This document shows, in pieces, positions 24,211-33,755 of a stretch of DNA of 39,812 bases. Numbering within the stretch: the first letter of the stretch is position 1; each line of letters opens with the position of its first letter. Source of the stretch: DAOSVX01 sp035379765. GTDB lineage: Bacteria; Bacillota_I; Bacilli_A; RF39; UBA660. The notes beneath the pieces are model-generated. The model saw nothing but the letters and a program-made list of their open reading frames with translations. It did not search any database and was not told the origin of the DNA. The stretch spans positions 1-39,812 of the forward strand of contig DAOSVX010000001.1 in NCBI GenBank assembly GCA_035379765.1, read 5' to 3'. Made by a program: the position numbers and the translations under genes.

Positions 24211-25924
24211 ATTTTAAGCACGATTCTAAAAGCCTTTTATACACCCCGGGTTCAATTATATTTAAAGCGTTTATCGCACTTTCTAAAGATGTTTTAAAAT
24301 TACCTTTATAAAAAGAATTTTCGGCTCTAGATAAACCAATAGACAATTCTTTATTAATTGGACGATATCTATTACCATAAACTATTGCTTTTTCAGCCAT
24401 ATTAGCGGTTTTTATTGTTTCATTAGCAGTATTATATAACTTTAGAACTAAATCCCGAGCTGTATCTACCCTAATATTTAAAGTTTTTATAGATATTGGT
24501 TTTTTATCTAATTCTTTTACTATTTCTTTTATAGCGTCTGTGGCTTCCGTTAATTCTATATAATAATTTTTAGGTATTACTGGTAGTTTAAATTTACGCA
24601 TCTTTCCTTTGGCATCTTTTAGAATATTTTTTATTTCATCTAATTGTTCACGAGCTCGAAGTTCATCTTCTTTTAAACTCCCTAATGTCCTTAAAGCCAT
24701 TTCTAGCCTATCTTCTATTTTAGTTATTTTAACATTAACAAGTTCCATTTCTTTAGTTAATTTAGTATAAGCAAATATCTTACTACGATGAGCATTTATA
24801 ACAACATCAAAATCTTTTTTAATATTTACTAAATCTTTATTTATTATATCAATAGTTTCCACATCTTCTTCAGTTAAATCATAACTATATTTAATATCTT
24901 CTATTTTATTATAAAGCCCTTTAGCTATTTTTATTAAACGAGATATTTTAATTGTTAAAGTCCTAGCATATTCATCAAATAATTTTTTAGATACTTTTTC
25001 TTTATCAAAGTCATTATATAAAGAATCAAAATAGTCTAGAATTGTTTTCAATTCAAAAATAGAATCTTCAACATTTAAAACATTAAGTCGAGAAAAAATA
25101 TCTTGTATTTTCTTTTCTGATTCAGAAACATTATACTCAATATTAAGATATCCCAAAATAAAACCATCTTTAGTCATTTTTTCATAAATACTTAAAATAT
25201 CTTCTATTCTACGCGGAATAATACTTTTACCCATTAAAATTATATTAGGAGCTTCTTCAATGACTATTTTGATATTACCAATAGTATCACCCAAAGCTTT
25301 TACTATCTTGCCAACTTCCGTATAAGAATTATTCTCCATAGCCAATTCAAAAGCACTAAACAATTTATCTATATTTTCAAACTGCAATTCAATTGGGCTT
25401 TGAACTTCTTGATATTCATCATAATTATTTTTATATTTATTAATAACTTCACGATACAAAGATTTTAATTTTGTTACATGTTCTCTATTTCTTTCTTCAC
25501 TTAAGGTTATCTCTTTAATTTCATTAAGCAGATATTGAGCTTTAGTTTTAACAAAAAAGATTTCCATTTCAATATGAGCTATTTTGCTGGTAATTTCTTT
25601 TTCTTTTTTAAATACTAAAAAATCTTCTAACTCTAATAATTCATCAGTTATTTTAGGAACTTCTTTATCTTTTATTTCATTGAAGCGCTCTTGCCAATCT
25701 TCATACATTTCTTTTAAAGTATCATTGTTTATTAAACTCTCAACTTTTTTTAATTCTGATAATATAGAAGCCGATATTATTAAATTTTTATTTCTTTCTA
25801 ATTCATTTAATTCAAAAGCAAATCTTTTTTTCTTATTTTTCTTAATTAAAGCTAAAGTAACAATTATTAAAATAACTCCAACTATTATATAACTAACAAT
25901 CGTTAAAATAATTGTTCCATTCAT
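24209..25924 (-). CDS. ezrA: Septation ring formation regulator EzrA
   Basis: The 571-residue protein has one N-terminal membrane helix (about 4-27) followed by a basic patch KKNKKKRF. The rest is spectrin-like alpha-helical coiled coil with DWQERFNEIKD near residue 80, matching EzrA in layout and length. EzrA restrains FtsZ ring formation and links to GpsB and PBP1. The ATG at 25924 is chosen because AGGGAAG lies 8 nt upstream; an in-frame GTG three codons earlier abuts that site. Confidence 0.93.
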   Translation of the reverse strand: MNGTIILTIVSYIIVGVILIIVTLALIKKNKKKRFAFELNELERNKNLIISASILSELKKVESLINNDTLKEMYEDWQERFNEIKDKEVPKITDELLELEDFLVFKKEKEITSKIAHIEMEIFFVKTKAQYLLNEIKEITLSEERNREHVTKLKSLYREVINKYKNNYDEYQEVQSPIELQFENIDKLFSAFELAMENNSYTEVGKIVKALGDTIGNIKIVIEEAPNIILMGKSIIPRRIEDILSIYEKMTKDGFILGYLNIEYNVSESEKKIQDIFSRLNVLNVEDSIFELKTILDYFDSLYNDFDKEKVSKKLFDEYARTLTIKISRLIKIAKGLYNKIEDIKYSYDLTEEDVETIDIINKDLVNIKKDFDVVINAHRSKIFAYTKLTKEMELVNVKITKIEDRLEMALRTLGSLKEDELRAREQLDEIKNILKDAKGKMRKFKLPVIPKNYYIELTEATDAIKEIVKELDKKPISIKTLNIRVDTARDLVLKLYNTANETIKTANMAEKAIVYGNRYRPINKELSIGLSRAENSFYKGNFKTSLESAINALNIIEPGVYKRLLESCLK

Positions 25925-25992
25925 GTAATCCACTTCCCTATACTATATATAATTGTATCATAATATAATTGTTTTAGATACTTTTTTTAACC

Positions 25993-26021
25993 TTGACATA
26001 GCCCTCGTTTATATGTATAAT
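25993..26021 (+). promoter_or_regulatory. Promoter of rpsD
   Basis: TTGACA (25993-25998), 17 bp, TATAAT (26016-26021): consensus at every position. It leaves a leader of roughly 165 nt before the rpsD ATG. Confidence 0.85.
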
Positions 26022-26027
26022 TAGCCC

Positions 26028-26185
26028 TAGCTAATTCATTTGGCAGCATTATAATAAATTATTAATGTGTTTGTTACTAAATAGTTATAAAAGTACTTAG
26101 GGCTGCCCTAAAGAAATTTGTTAAACAAACTCCCTAGTAAAATATTATAATAAAGACTTTTGTATTAGAAATTTATATTTTAAGG
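26028..26185 (+). promoter_or_regulatory. Structured leader of rpsD, candidate S4 autoregulatory element
   Basis: The long 5' leader has interlocking complementary segments: GCCCTA (26024-26029) with TAGGGC (26098-26103), GGCAGC (26042-26047) with GCTGCC (26102-26107), and CCCTA (26132-26136) competing for TAGGG. Crossing pairings of this kind suit a pseudoknot such as the S4-binding leader of Bacillus rpsD. The fold is by eye only. Confidence 0.55.
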
Positions 26186-26194
26186 AGGTGTATT

Positions 26195-26797
26195 ATGTCA
26201 AGATACACAGGTTCTGCATTTAAAAAATCTCGTCAATTAGGATTTTCTACTTTAGAAACCGGCAAAGATTTAGCAAGAAGGCCTTATAAACCAGGAGTTC
26301 ATGGTCGAGATAGAAAAAGAAAACTTAGTGACTATGGTATTCAGTTACAAGAAAAACAAAAAGTTAGATTTATGTATGGTTTAACCGAAAAACAATTTAG
26401 AAAAGTTTTTGAAAAAGCTACTAGAATGAAAGGTATTACTGGTGATAATCTATTAATGCTTTTAGAAAGTAGATTAGATAACTTAGTATATCGTATGGGT
26501 TTTGCTAAAACTAGACGTGCTGCTAGACAAATAGTTAATCATGGTCACATCTGTGTTAATGGTAAAAAGGTAGATATTCCTTCTTATACTGTTAAAGTAG
26601 GACAAGTTATTAGTATTAAAGAACAATCAAAAGAACATCCAGCTATTAAAGAAGCTTTAGAAACAGTTTTAAATAGGCCAGCATTTGTTTCTTATGATGA
26701 AAAAAGCCAATCTGGAGCTTATTTAAGACATCCAGAAAGAACTGAATTAAATAGCGATATAAATGAATCATTAATTGTTGAATATTACAATAGATAA
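26195..26797 (+). CDS. rpsD: 30S ribosomal protein S4
   Basis: The 200-residue S4 is a primary 16S rRNA-binding protein of the 30S body. It begins MSRYTGSAFKKSRQLGFS, lacks the zinc cysteines of the C+ form, and has the S4 RNA-binding domain LESRLDNLVYRMGFAKTR followed by ARQIVNHGHICVNGKKVDIP. A strong AAGGAGG precedes the ATG. It is monocistronic with a structured leader, as expected for an autoregulated S4. Confidence 0.98.
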   Translation: MSRYTGSAFKKSRQLGFSTLETGKDLARRPYKPGVHGRDRKRKLSDYGIQLQEKQKVRFMYGLTEKQFRKVFEKATRMKGITGDNLLMLLESRLDNLVYRMGFAKTRRAARQIVNHGHICVNGKKVDIPSYTVKVGQVISIKEQSKEHPAIKEALETVLNRPAFVSYDEKSQSGAYLRHPERTELNSDINESLIVEYYNR

Positions 26798-26798
26798 T

Positions 26799-26825
26799 AA
26801 AAAAGTGCGAAAAAGCACTTTTTTT
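26799..26825 (+). terminator. Terminator of rpsD
   Basis: The stem AAAAGTGC/GCACTTTT with a 6-nt loop is followed by Ts. An extended -10 (TGA then TAAAAT, 26827-26835) directly after it may start mscL transcription. Confidence 0.8.
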
Positions 26826-26852
26826 ATGATAAAATATTTTTGGAGGATTTTT

Positions 26853-27227
26853 ATGTTAAAAGAATTTAAAAAATTTATTGCTCGTGGCAATGTCATCGAT
26901 TTAGCTGTAGGTATAGTAGTTGGTGGAGCTTTTTCCAAAATAGTTTCTTCATTAGTAGATAATATCTTAATGCCAACCATTGGTCTTGTTATAGGAGGAA
27001 TAGACTTTAGCAGTTTATCTGTAACTATTAAAGACGCCACTATTAATTATGGTTTATTTATTCAAAATACAGTTGATTTTCTAATTATTGCTTTCGTTAT
27101 TTTCTTAATAGTCAGATTTATTAATAAAATACATCCTAAACCAAAAGAAGAAAAGAAAAAAGCTGAAGAACTTATCGTATTAGAAGAAATAAGAGATATG
27201 TTAAAAAAACAAAAAAGGACTAAATAG
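26853..27227 (+). CDS. mscL: Large-conductance mechanosensitive channel
   Basis: The 124-residue MscL starts with the amphipathic helix MLKEFKKFIARGNVIDLAVG and membrane helix 1 (VGIVVGGAFSKIVSSLVDN), has a periplasmic loop, helix 2 (about 72-92) and a charged cytoplasmic helix. The homopentamer opens under membrane tension to release solutes on hypo-osmotic shock. The ATG at 26853 has GGAGG 7 nt upstream; the reading frame is open further upstream but conservation begins here. Confidence 0.95.
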   Translation: MLKEFKKFIARGNVIDLAVGIVVGGAFSKIVSSLVDNILMPTIGLVIGGIDFSSLSVTIKDATINYGLFIQNTVDFLIIAFVIFLIVRFINKIHPKPKEEKKKAEELIVLEEIRDMLKKQKRTK

Positions 27228-27236
27228 TTCTTTTTT
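27211..27236. terminator. Bidirectional terminator between mscL and the ABC exporter
   Basis: The stem AAAAAGGACT/AGTTCTTTTT (one G-T pair) is built over the mscL stop codon, with A/T runs on both sides. It also serves the convergent ABC operon. Confidence 0.65.
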
Positions 27237-29025
27237 AATTTTCAAATTGAGAATTGTATAATTCAGCATAAAAGCCATTCTGTTTAATTAACTCTTGATG
27301 ATTGCCTTGTTCTACTATATCGCCGTCTTTTAAAACTAATATTAGGTCAGCATTTTTAATAGTAGATAAACGATGAGCTATAATAAATGAGGTTCTGCCT
27401 TCAGTTAATTTATCCATCGCTTTTTGAACTAATTCTTCAGTTCTCGTATCAACTGATGATGTAGCTTCATCTAATATTAAAAGCGGCGCTTTTTCTAGCA
27501 TACTACGAGCAATAGTTAATAATTGCTTTTGACCGGAAGAAATGCTATCAGCATCATTTATAACGGTGTTATAACCTTTTGGTAAAGTCCTAATAAAATG
27601 ATCTAACCCAACTATTTGGCAAGCTTTTTCTACTTCTTTAAAAGTTATATTCTTTTGATTATAAATAATATTTTCTTTAATAGTTCCATTAAATAACCAA
27701 GTATCTTGTAATACCATCGAAAATAGTTCATGAATATTTTCTCTAGTTAAATCTTTTATAGAAATATTATCTATTTTTATATCTCCAGAATTAGTTTCAT
27801 AAAACTTCATAAGTAAATTTACTAAAGTAGTTTTACCCGCTCCAGTAGGTCCTACTATAGCTATTTTTTGACCAGATTTAATTTTTACATTAAAGTCTTT
27901 TATAATGGTTTTATTTTTATTGTAACCAAATTTAACATGTTCAAAAGAAATATTTCCTTTTACTTGGATTTTATCTAAGTTCTTTCTATCTTTCTCTATA
28001 GGCATTTCTTTTTCTTCTAAAAATTTAAAAACTCTTTCACTGGCAGCTGCAGCTGATTGCAGTTGAGTAGCTGCTTGAGCCATAGTTGTTAGAGGACTAG
28101 AAAATAATCTAACATAAATCATAAAAGCTACTATTGACCCAATACTTATCTTATTTTCTATTACTAACATAGCTCCTACTACACAAATAGCTACGTAACC
28201 AAAATTACCTATAAAAGCCATTATTGGATGCATTAAACCTGATAAAAATTGGCTTTTTTTAGAACTGATAAAAAGTTTTTTATTTATATCATCAAACTTT
28301 TTGTTAGCATCTTTCACACCGTTGTAGACTTTTACAACATTATGACCGGAATATATTTCTTCAATGTGCCCATTAATTCTTCCTAATTCATTTTGCTGAG
28401 TATTAAAGTATTTTTGGCTCTTCTTCATAATAATAGTCATTAGAATAAACCCAATAAAGGTAGAGAATATAGCTGTTAAAGCCATCATCCAATTATTAAT
28501 AAACATCATGATAATTACTCCAATAAATAAAACAATTGCTCCTACTAAAGATCCAATGCTATTATTCATTGTTTGACCTAATGTATCTACATCATTAGTA
28601 ACTCTAGATAAAACATCCCCATAAGTAGTATTATCAAAATATCTAAGAGGTAATTTATTTATTTTTTGAGCTATATTATTACGTAGCTCCTTCGTAAATT
28701 TATTAGTAACAGTTGCCATAATAAAGCCTTGTAAATAACCAAATATGCTACTTAACAGATAAATTATTATTAAAAAGATAGCCATATTAACTATTTTGGT
28801 AAAGTCTATACCACTTATTAAGCCATTTAATATTTCATTAGTAAAATCTTGAATTTTATCTGGACCAATAATTGTTAAAATAGAACTTAGTATCGCTAAA
28901 ACAATTGCTAAAGAAATTAGTTTAGAATAGCTATTTAAACTTTTAATTAATTTTTTTATAGAGTCTTTAAAATCTTTAGGCTTCTCAGCAATTTTGTTTA
29001 CAGACCCTTTACCAAAACTAGGCAT
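27235..29025 (-). CDS. Heterodimeric ABC exporter subunit with catalytic Glu (multidrug-type)
   Basis: The 596-residue half-transporter has six membrane helices (about 30-330) and a C-terminal ATPase. Walker A is GPTGAGKTT, the Walker B region LLILDEATSSVD has the catalytic Glu, and the H-loop AHRLST is intact. Its signature is ISSGQ rather than LSGGQ. The partner subunit shows the reverse defect, so the two should make one good and one degenerate ATP site, as in the TM287/288 and LmrCD exporters. It overlaps its partner by 8 nt. Substrate is unknown. Confidence 0.9.
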   Translation of the reverse strand: MPSFGKGSVNKIAEKPKDFKDSIKKLIKSLNSYSKLISLAIVLAILSSILTIIGPDKIQDFTNEILNGLISGIDFTKIVNMAIFLIIIYLLSSIFGYLQGFIMATVTNKFTKELRNNIAQKINKLPLRYFDNTTYGDVLSRVTNDVDTLGQTMNNSIGSLVGAIVLFIGVIIMMFINNWMMALTAIFSTFIGFILMTIIMKKSQKYFNTQQNELGRINGHIEEIYSGHNVVKVYNGVKDANKKFDDINKKLFISSKKSQFLSGLMHPIMAFIGNFGYVAICVVGAMLVIENKISIGSIVAFMIYVRLFSSPLTTMAQAATQLQSAAAASERVFKFLEEKEMPIEKDRKNLDKIQVKGNISFEHVKFGYNKNKTIIKDFNVKIKSGQKIAIVGPTGAGKTTLVNLLMKFYETNSGDIKIDNISIKDLTRENIHELFSMVLQDTWLFNGTIKENIIYNQKNITFKEVEKACQIVGLDHFIRTLPKGYNTVINDADSISSGQKQLLTIARSMLEKAPLLILDEATSSVDTRTEELVQKAMDKLTEGRTSFIIAHRLSTIKNADLILVLKDGDIVEQGNHQELIKQNGFYAELYNSQFEN

Positions 29026-30775
29026 TTTCTAATTCCTCCTTACTTAATTGTGACAAAGCTATTTCTTTATAAACTTGGCAAGTTTTTAGTAAATCTTTAT
29101 GTTTACCTAATCCAACCATCTTGCCATTTTCTAAAACAACTATTTTATCAGCATTTATAATTGTTCCAATTCTTTGAGCTACTATTAAAATAGTAGCATC
29201 TTTTGTATATTGTTTTAATTCTTTACGAAGACTTAAATCAGTTTTATAATCTAAAGCCGAAAAAGAATCATCAAAAATATAAATTTCCGGGTTTTTGGTA
29301 ATTGCTCTAGCAATAGCTAATCTTTGTTTTTGCCCACCGGAAATATTTGTTCCACCTTGAGCAATATGCGATTTAAGTTTCTCAGGCATTTTACTAACAA
29401 AATCATACCCTTGAGCTACTTTTAATGATTCTATTATTTTATTTTTCTGAATGTTCTTCTTTGCTCCATAACTAATATTATACCCAACTGTTCCACTAAA
29501 CATAACTGCCTTTTGAGGAATATAGCCTAATTTACTATACAGATATTCTTGATTATATTCCCTAATATCTACTCCATCAACTAATATTGTTCCACTTGTT
29601 ACATCATAAAAACGCGGTATTAAATTTATTAAAGTTGATTTCCCACTACCAGTAGAACCAATAAAAGCTACTATTTCTCCTTTATTTATTTTAAAAGAAA
29701 TATTTTCTAGCATGCATTCTTCAGCATCAGGATATCTAAAAGAAACATCTACAAATTCTATTGTCCCTGTTTCTTTAGTAATATCTTTACTTATTTTTCC
29801 ATTTTTAATATTAATATTAGTATTTAATACTTCTAATATTCTTTTAGCTGAAACTGAAGCCCTAGGATATATAAAGAAAATCATAGCTAACATCATGAAA
29901 GCCATAACAACTTGCATAGCATATGCCGAAAAAACAACCATATTACTAAAAACATTTATTTTATCCATTAAATTAGCCGCTTCTATTAAATAAGCTCCAA
30001 TAAAATAAATAGATAAAGTTAGTCCTGACATAACTAAGTTCATTATAGGAGACATGGAAGCCATTAATCTTTGCGTAAATAAATTAGTATTAGTAAGTTC
30101 ATTATTAGCTTCATTAAATTTATTTTCTTGATAACTTTCCGCATTAAAAGCCCTTATTACTCTAATACCAGTTAAATTCTCCCTAGTTATTTTATTTAAA
30201 TTATCAGTTAAGCTCTGAATTTTTTTAAATTTAGGCATTACTAAGGTAACTAAGATGGTAATTAATGTTAACAATACTAAGGTAGCAATACCTGTAGCTA
30301 AACTCCATTGCCAGGCTTTACCAGCTATTTTATATATGGCCCAAACAGCTAATATCGGAGCTTTTATTATTAATTGCAACCCAATAGAAATAACTGTTTG
30401 AATTTGGGTAATATCATTAGTAGTTCTCGTTATTAAACTTCCTGTTGAAAATCTATTTATTTCTTCCATACCAAAGTCTAAAACTTTTTGAAACACATCT
30501 TTTCTAATCGTTTTAGATAACGTAGAAGCTATTGTAGCTGCAAAATAGCCAACTATAAAAGAAGACGTTAAACTTCCTAAAGCACATAATATCATTTTGC
30601 TTCCAGGAATTAAAACATCTTTAATAGTAGAACCTTTTTGTTGTAAAAAAGTAGTTATCTCTGTCATATAATCAGGTAATTTTAAATCTAAATATACTTG
30701 TCCAATTATAAAAATAGTACTACATAGTACTAATAACCATTCCTTTTTGCCTAATCTTTTTAGTAGTTTTATCAT
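29018..30775 (-). CDS. Heterodimeric ABC exporter subunit with degenerate Walker B (multidrug-type)
   Basis: The 585-residue half-transporter has six membrane helices and an ATPase domain. Walker A GSTGSGKST and signature ISGGQKQRLAIARA are canonical. The Walker B end reads IYIFDDSFSALD, with Asp where the catalytic Glu should be, and the H-loop region reads AQRIGT, so the usual His is Gln. These changes mark the non-hydrolysing site of asymmetric exporters. It is the first gene of the pair. Upstream is a weak GAGAG site and a TATAAT at 30817-30812. Confidence 0.9.
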   Translation of the reverse strand: MIKLLKRLGKKEWLLVLCSTIFIIGQVYLDLKLPDYMTEITTFLQQKGSTIKDVLIPGSKMILCALGSLTSSFIVGYFAATIASTLSKTIRKDVFQKVLDFGMEEINRFSTGSLITRTTNDITQIQTVISIGLQLIIKAPILAVWAIYKIAGKAWQWSLATGIATLVLLTLITILVTLVMPKFKKIQSLTDNLNKITRENLTGIRVIRAFNAESYQENKFNEANNELTNTNLFTQRLMASMSPIMNLVMSGLTLSIYFIGAYLIEAANLMDKINVFSNMVVFSAYAMQVVMAFMMLAMIFFIYPRASVSAKRILEVLNTNINIKNGKISKDITKETGTIEFVDVSFRYPDAEECMLENISFKINKGEIVAFIGSTGSGKSTLINLIPRFYDVTSGTILVDGVDIREYNQEYLYSKLGYIPQKAVMFSGTVGYNISYGAKKNIQKNKIIESLKVAQGYDFVSKMPEKLKSHIAQGGTNISGGQKQRLAIARAITKNPEIYIFDDSFSALDYKTDLSLRKELKQYTKDATILIVAQRIGTIINADKIVVLENGKMVGLGKHKDLLKTCQVYKEIALSQLSKEELENA

Positions 30776-30811
30776 TTTAATACTCTCATTTCTTCATATT
30801 GATGTAAGCTA

Positions 30812-30817
30812 ATTATA
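30812..30817 (-). promoter_or_regulatory. Probable -10 of the ABC exporter operon
   Basis: TATAAT on the minus strand, with no convincing -35 box. Confidence 0.4.
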
Positions 30818-30835
30818 CTACAAAAGATAAAACCA

Positions 30836-30844
30836 TGGTATAAT
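30836..30844 (+). promoter_or_regulatory. Extended -10 promoter of the unknown gene at 30874
   Basis: TGG followed by TATAAT (30839-30844) is an extended -10. A recognisable -35 is missing. It is divergent from the ABC operon -10. Confidence 0.5.
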
Positions 30845-30873
30845 AAAAAGCATTAATTTTTAAAGGAGGATAA

Positions 30874-31389
30874 ATGAAACCGAAAATATTGAAAACAAGT
30901 AATATAGCAACTATGTTAACTTTTGATGATGGTAGTGGTAAAGAATTGATTATTAATTTTGCTGACAATCTTGACTTAACTTTTTCTTTAAGGTTAGTCG
31001 ATAAAAATGGTGATTTAACATTTACTATTTCCAAAAATGATGAGCAAATATTTTCTATATTTAATATTTTCTTTGATGAAATACTAAATTCTAAAGCAGA
31101 CCCTACCCTCGTTAAAGAAGGGACTATAACCTGGACTGATGACTATTCTCCAGAAAATAATGGCGAAGCCTTTACAATTGAAAAAATTGATGAAAATGCA
31201 TTTAAAATTACCTTTAAAAGAGCTGAAGGAACTAGAATAAAAAGAACAATCTCAGTTAGAATTGCCAATTCTGGATCAAGGTACAATTTATTTACTAGGT
31301 ATTTTATGAGCCTTTTTAAAAATTTAGCTAATTTTATTAATAGCTTACCAGAAGAAAATAATATTATATTAGAAAAAAAACCAGATTAA
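30874..31389 (+). CDS. Hypothetical protein, probably cytoplasmic and beta-rich
   Basis: I do not recognise this 171-residue protein. It has no signal peptide or membrane helix. The first 125 residues alternate hydrophobic and charged residues as in beta strands, with acidic turns such as DDGSGKEL and DKNGDLT. The end is helical (FMSLFKNLANFINSL) and then acidic. A strong AAAGGAGG precedes the ATG, there is its own extended -10 promoter, and a terminator follows directly, so it is very likely a real single-gene unit. Confidence 0.75.
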   Translation: MKPKILKTSNIATMLTFDDGSGKELIINFADNLDLTFSLRLVDKNGDLTFTISKNDEQIFSIFNIFFDEILNSKADPTLVKEGTITWTDDYSPENNGEAFTIEKIDENAFKITFKRAEGTRIKRTISVRIANSGSRYNLFTRYFMSLFKNLANFINSLPEENNIILEKKPD

Positions 31390-31400
31390 CTGGTTTTTAT
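31376..31400. terminator. Bidirectional terminator between the unknown gene and udg
   Basis: The stem AAAAACCAG/CTGGTTTTT with a 5-nt loop is followed by long A/T runs. It overlaps both convergent gene ends. Confidence 0.85.
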
Positions 31401-31987
31401 TTTTTTATCTCGTTATATTTATCTATTAAAATTTTAAAATCATTTTGAGCATCTTTCATTAAATCAGGATTTCTTAAAAGAGCTGAAGGATGATAAGTAG
31501 CCATCATAAAAAAGTTTTTTCGATTATACCAAATACCATGTTCTTTAGTTATTTTAAAATTAGGATCGATAATAGTAGTTGCCGCAATACGACCAAGACA
31601 TACTATTATTTTTGGTTTAACTATTTTTACTTGTTCACGTAAATATTTTATACAAGTTAATCTATATTCGACCGAAGGATCGGCATTATTAGGGACTCGA
31701 CATTTAACTATATTAGCAATATAAACATTTTTTCTGTTAATACCCACATCTTTAAACATTTTATCAAGTAATTGACCTGATCTTCCTACAAAAGCATGAC
31801 CAGTTTCATCCTCTACTTGTCCAGGTCCTTCGCCAACAAACATAATATCAGCTCTAATATTACCTTCACCAAAAACAACATTTTTTCTTGTTTTGGACAA
31901 TGGACAATCTTCACAAGCTTCCGCTTCTTTTTTTAATTCCGCTAATCTTTTTGGCAAATTAGCCATTTCAACTTCGTTCTTCACCAT
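31397..31987 (-). CDS. Uracil-DNA glycosylase, family 4
   Basis: The 196-residue protein removes uracil from DNA. Motifs are FVGEGPGQVEDETGHAFVGR (motif A with following segment) and TYHPSALLRNP (motif B with His). Four cysteines (CEDC near the N-terminus, KCRVP and LTCIKY) suit the 4Fe-4S cluster of this family. The ATG at 31987 is chosen because AAGAG lies 6 nt upstream; an ATG two codons earlier touches that site. It overlaps the upstream ABC gene by 20 nt and is probably cotranscribed with it. Confidence 0.92.
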   Translation of the reverse strand: MVKNEVEMANLPKRLAELKKEAEACEDCPLSKTRKNVVFGEGNIRADIMFVGEGPGQVEDETGHAFVGRSGQLLDKMFKDVGINRKNVYIANIVKCRVPNNADPSVEYRLTCIKYLREQVKIVKPKIIVCLGRIAATTIIDPNFKITKEHGIWYNRKNFFMMATYHPSALLRNPDLMKDAQNDFKILIDKYNEIKK

Positions 31988-33722
31988 TTTCATCTCTTAA
32001 TTCTTTTTCATATAAATTACGATATATTTTATTTTCTTTATATAATTCTTTATGAGTTCCATCCCCTACTATTTCGCCTTGATCGATTACTATAATTCTT
32101 TCACTATCAACAACTGTTGATAAACGATGAGCAATGATTAAAACTGTATAAACACCTTTAATATTATTAATAGCTTTTTGAATTTCTTTTTGAGTTTCGT
32201 TATCTAAAGAGCTTGTTGCTTCATCAAATAAGATTATTTCACTTTTTCTTAAAAGAGCTCTAGCAATAGCTAATCTTTGACGCTCACCACCCGATAACAT
32301 AACTCCACCTTCACCAATTAAGGTATCATATTTATTTGGTAAACTCATAATAAAATCATGTAAACAAGCTTGTTTACAAGCTTTAATAATTTCTTCATCT
32401 TTAGCTTTCTCATTAACTATTCTTAGATTCTCTTTAATAGAAAAATTAAATATATAAGGAGTTTGCGTAATTATAGTTATATTACTTCTAATGCTTTCTT
32501 CATCTAATTCATCAATGTTTACTCCATCTATTAAAATTTCTCCTTCATTAATATGATAAAGTTTAGTTAATAAACTAAATATAGTCGTTTTACCACTACC
32601 ACTTTTGCCTACAAAAGCCGTTGTTGTATTGGCTTTTATTTTAAAACTAAGGTCTTTAATTATCAATCTATTTTCATTATAGCCAAAAGCAACATTTTTG
32701 AATTCAAAATCCCCTTTTATTTTAGCTAAATGTTTATTACCAAATGTTTCTTGAGGATAATTTTCGGAGTCTAATAAAGCATAGACTCTTGTAGCCGAAA
32801 CATTAAATACTTTGATATTTTCCATTAAACGCGAAACACTATCTAGTAAAGAATATATTTTACTGCGATACATATATAAAATTACAAAACTAGTTGTGGA
32901 TAACATCGCATTTTTAGTTAGAAAGATGGCCAAAAAGATAAAAGCTAAATCGACAAAATCTTGAACTGACCCAGCATATAAGCGATAAGTATGAAACTTT
33001 CTATTTGTTTCATACATTTTATCTGTAGATTCAGTTAATTTTTTATTAACAATTTTAGTAACATTCTTGCTAGCATTTAAGACTTTTATATCTCTAAGAC
33101 CTCTAATTAATTCCGTAACTAGACCAGTATTAATCTCATTTAAACGATGATATTCTTTTTTAGTTTCAAACCATTGTTTCATTCTACTTTTTTTAAACCA
33201 AAATAAGATAACCATGGCTACAACAAAGAATATAAAGATATATTTGTTAACAATTAAAACTGCTATCAAAATACCAATATTAGTTATTATATCGGTTATA
33301 TTTGATCCAACATTAGCAATTGTCCCAGCTATTTCTTCAGTATCATTGGTTATACGATCAATAAAGACTCCTGAAGAATTAGTATCAATAACTTTTGTTT
33401 CAAATTTAAGAACCGTTTTAGAAACATCATTTTTTAAAAGAAATAAAGTTTTAACGAACAGTTTTTGATAATACTTTTGATCAACATATCTTACGATATT
33501 TCTAAATACTTCAACAACAAAAATAGCAATAGCTATATATATTAATTGATCTAATAAATTGTTAGATATTTTCAACAATGCTTGGGCAGCTAAAATAGGT
33601 GTTACTGCTCCAATAACACTTAATAATAAAGATCCTATAATATAAATAATTAATAGCTTTTTATTCTTCTTAACATATTTCCAAGTTTGTTTAAGATTTT
33701 TAAAAGTTTCGTTATTTTTCAA
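31968..33722 (-). CDS. ABC exporter with fused membrane and ATPase domains, probably homodimeric
   Basis: The 584-residue half-transporter has an N-terminal six-helix domain (about 20-310) and an ATPase domain with canonical GKSGSGKTT, MLSGGERQRLAIARA, ILFDEATSSLD and AHRLST. All catalytic residues are present, consistent with a homodimer of the MsbA/LmrA type, unlike the asymmetric pair upstream. I chose a TTG start at 33722 because AGGTGA lies 5 nt before it; a GTG at 33731 falls inside that site. Substrate is unknown. Confidence 0.88.
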   Translation of the reverse strand: MKNNETFKNLKQTWKYVKKNKKLLIIYIIGSLLLSVIGAVTPILAAQALLKISNNLLDQLIYIAIAIFVVEVFRNIVRYVDQKYYQKLFVKTLFLLKNDVSKTVLKFETKVIDTNSSGVFIDRITNDTEEIAGTIANVGSNITDIITNIGILIAVLIVNKYIFIFFVVAMVILFWFKKSRMKQWFETKKEYHRLNEINTGLVTELIRGLRDIKVLNASKNVTKIVNKKLTESTDKMYETNRKFHTYRLYAGSVQDFVDLAFIFLAIFLTKNAMLSTTSFVILYMYRSKIYSLLDSVSRLMENIKVFNVSATRVYALLDSENYPQETFGNKHLAKIKGDFEFKNVAFGYNENRLIIKDLSFKIKANTTTAFVGKSGSGKTTIFSLLTKLYHINEGEILIDGVNIDELDEESIRSNITIITQTPYIFNFSIKENLRIVNEKAKDEEIIKACKQACLHDFIMSLPNKYDTLIGEGGVMLSGGERQRLAIARALLRKSEIILFDEATSSLDNETQKEIQKAINNIKGVYTVLIIAHRLSTVVDSERIIVIDQGEIVGDGTHKELYKENKIYRNLYEKELRDENGEERS

Positions 33723-33755
33723 AGGAATCACCTAATTCATTATAACATAGTTATT

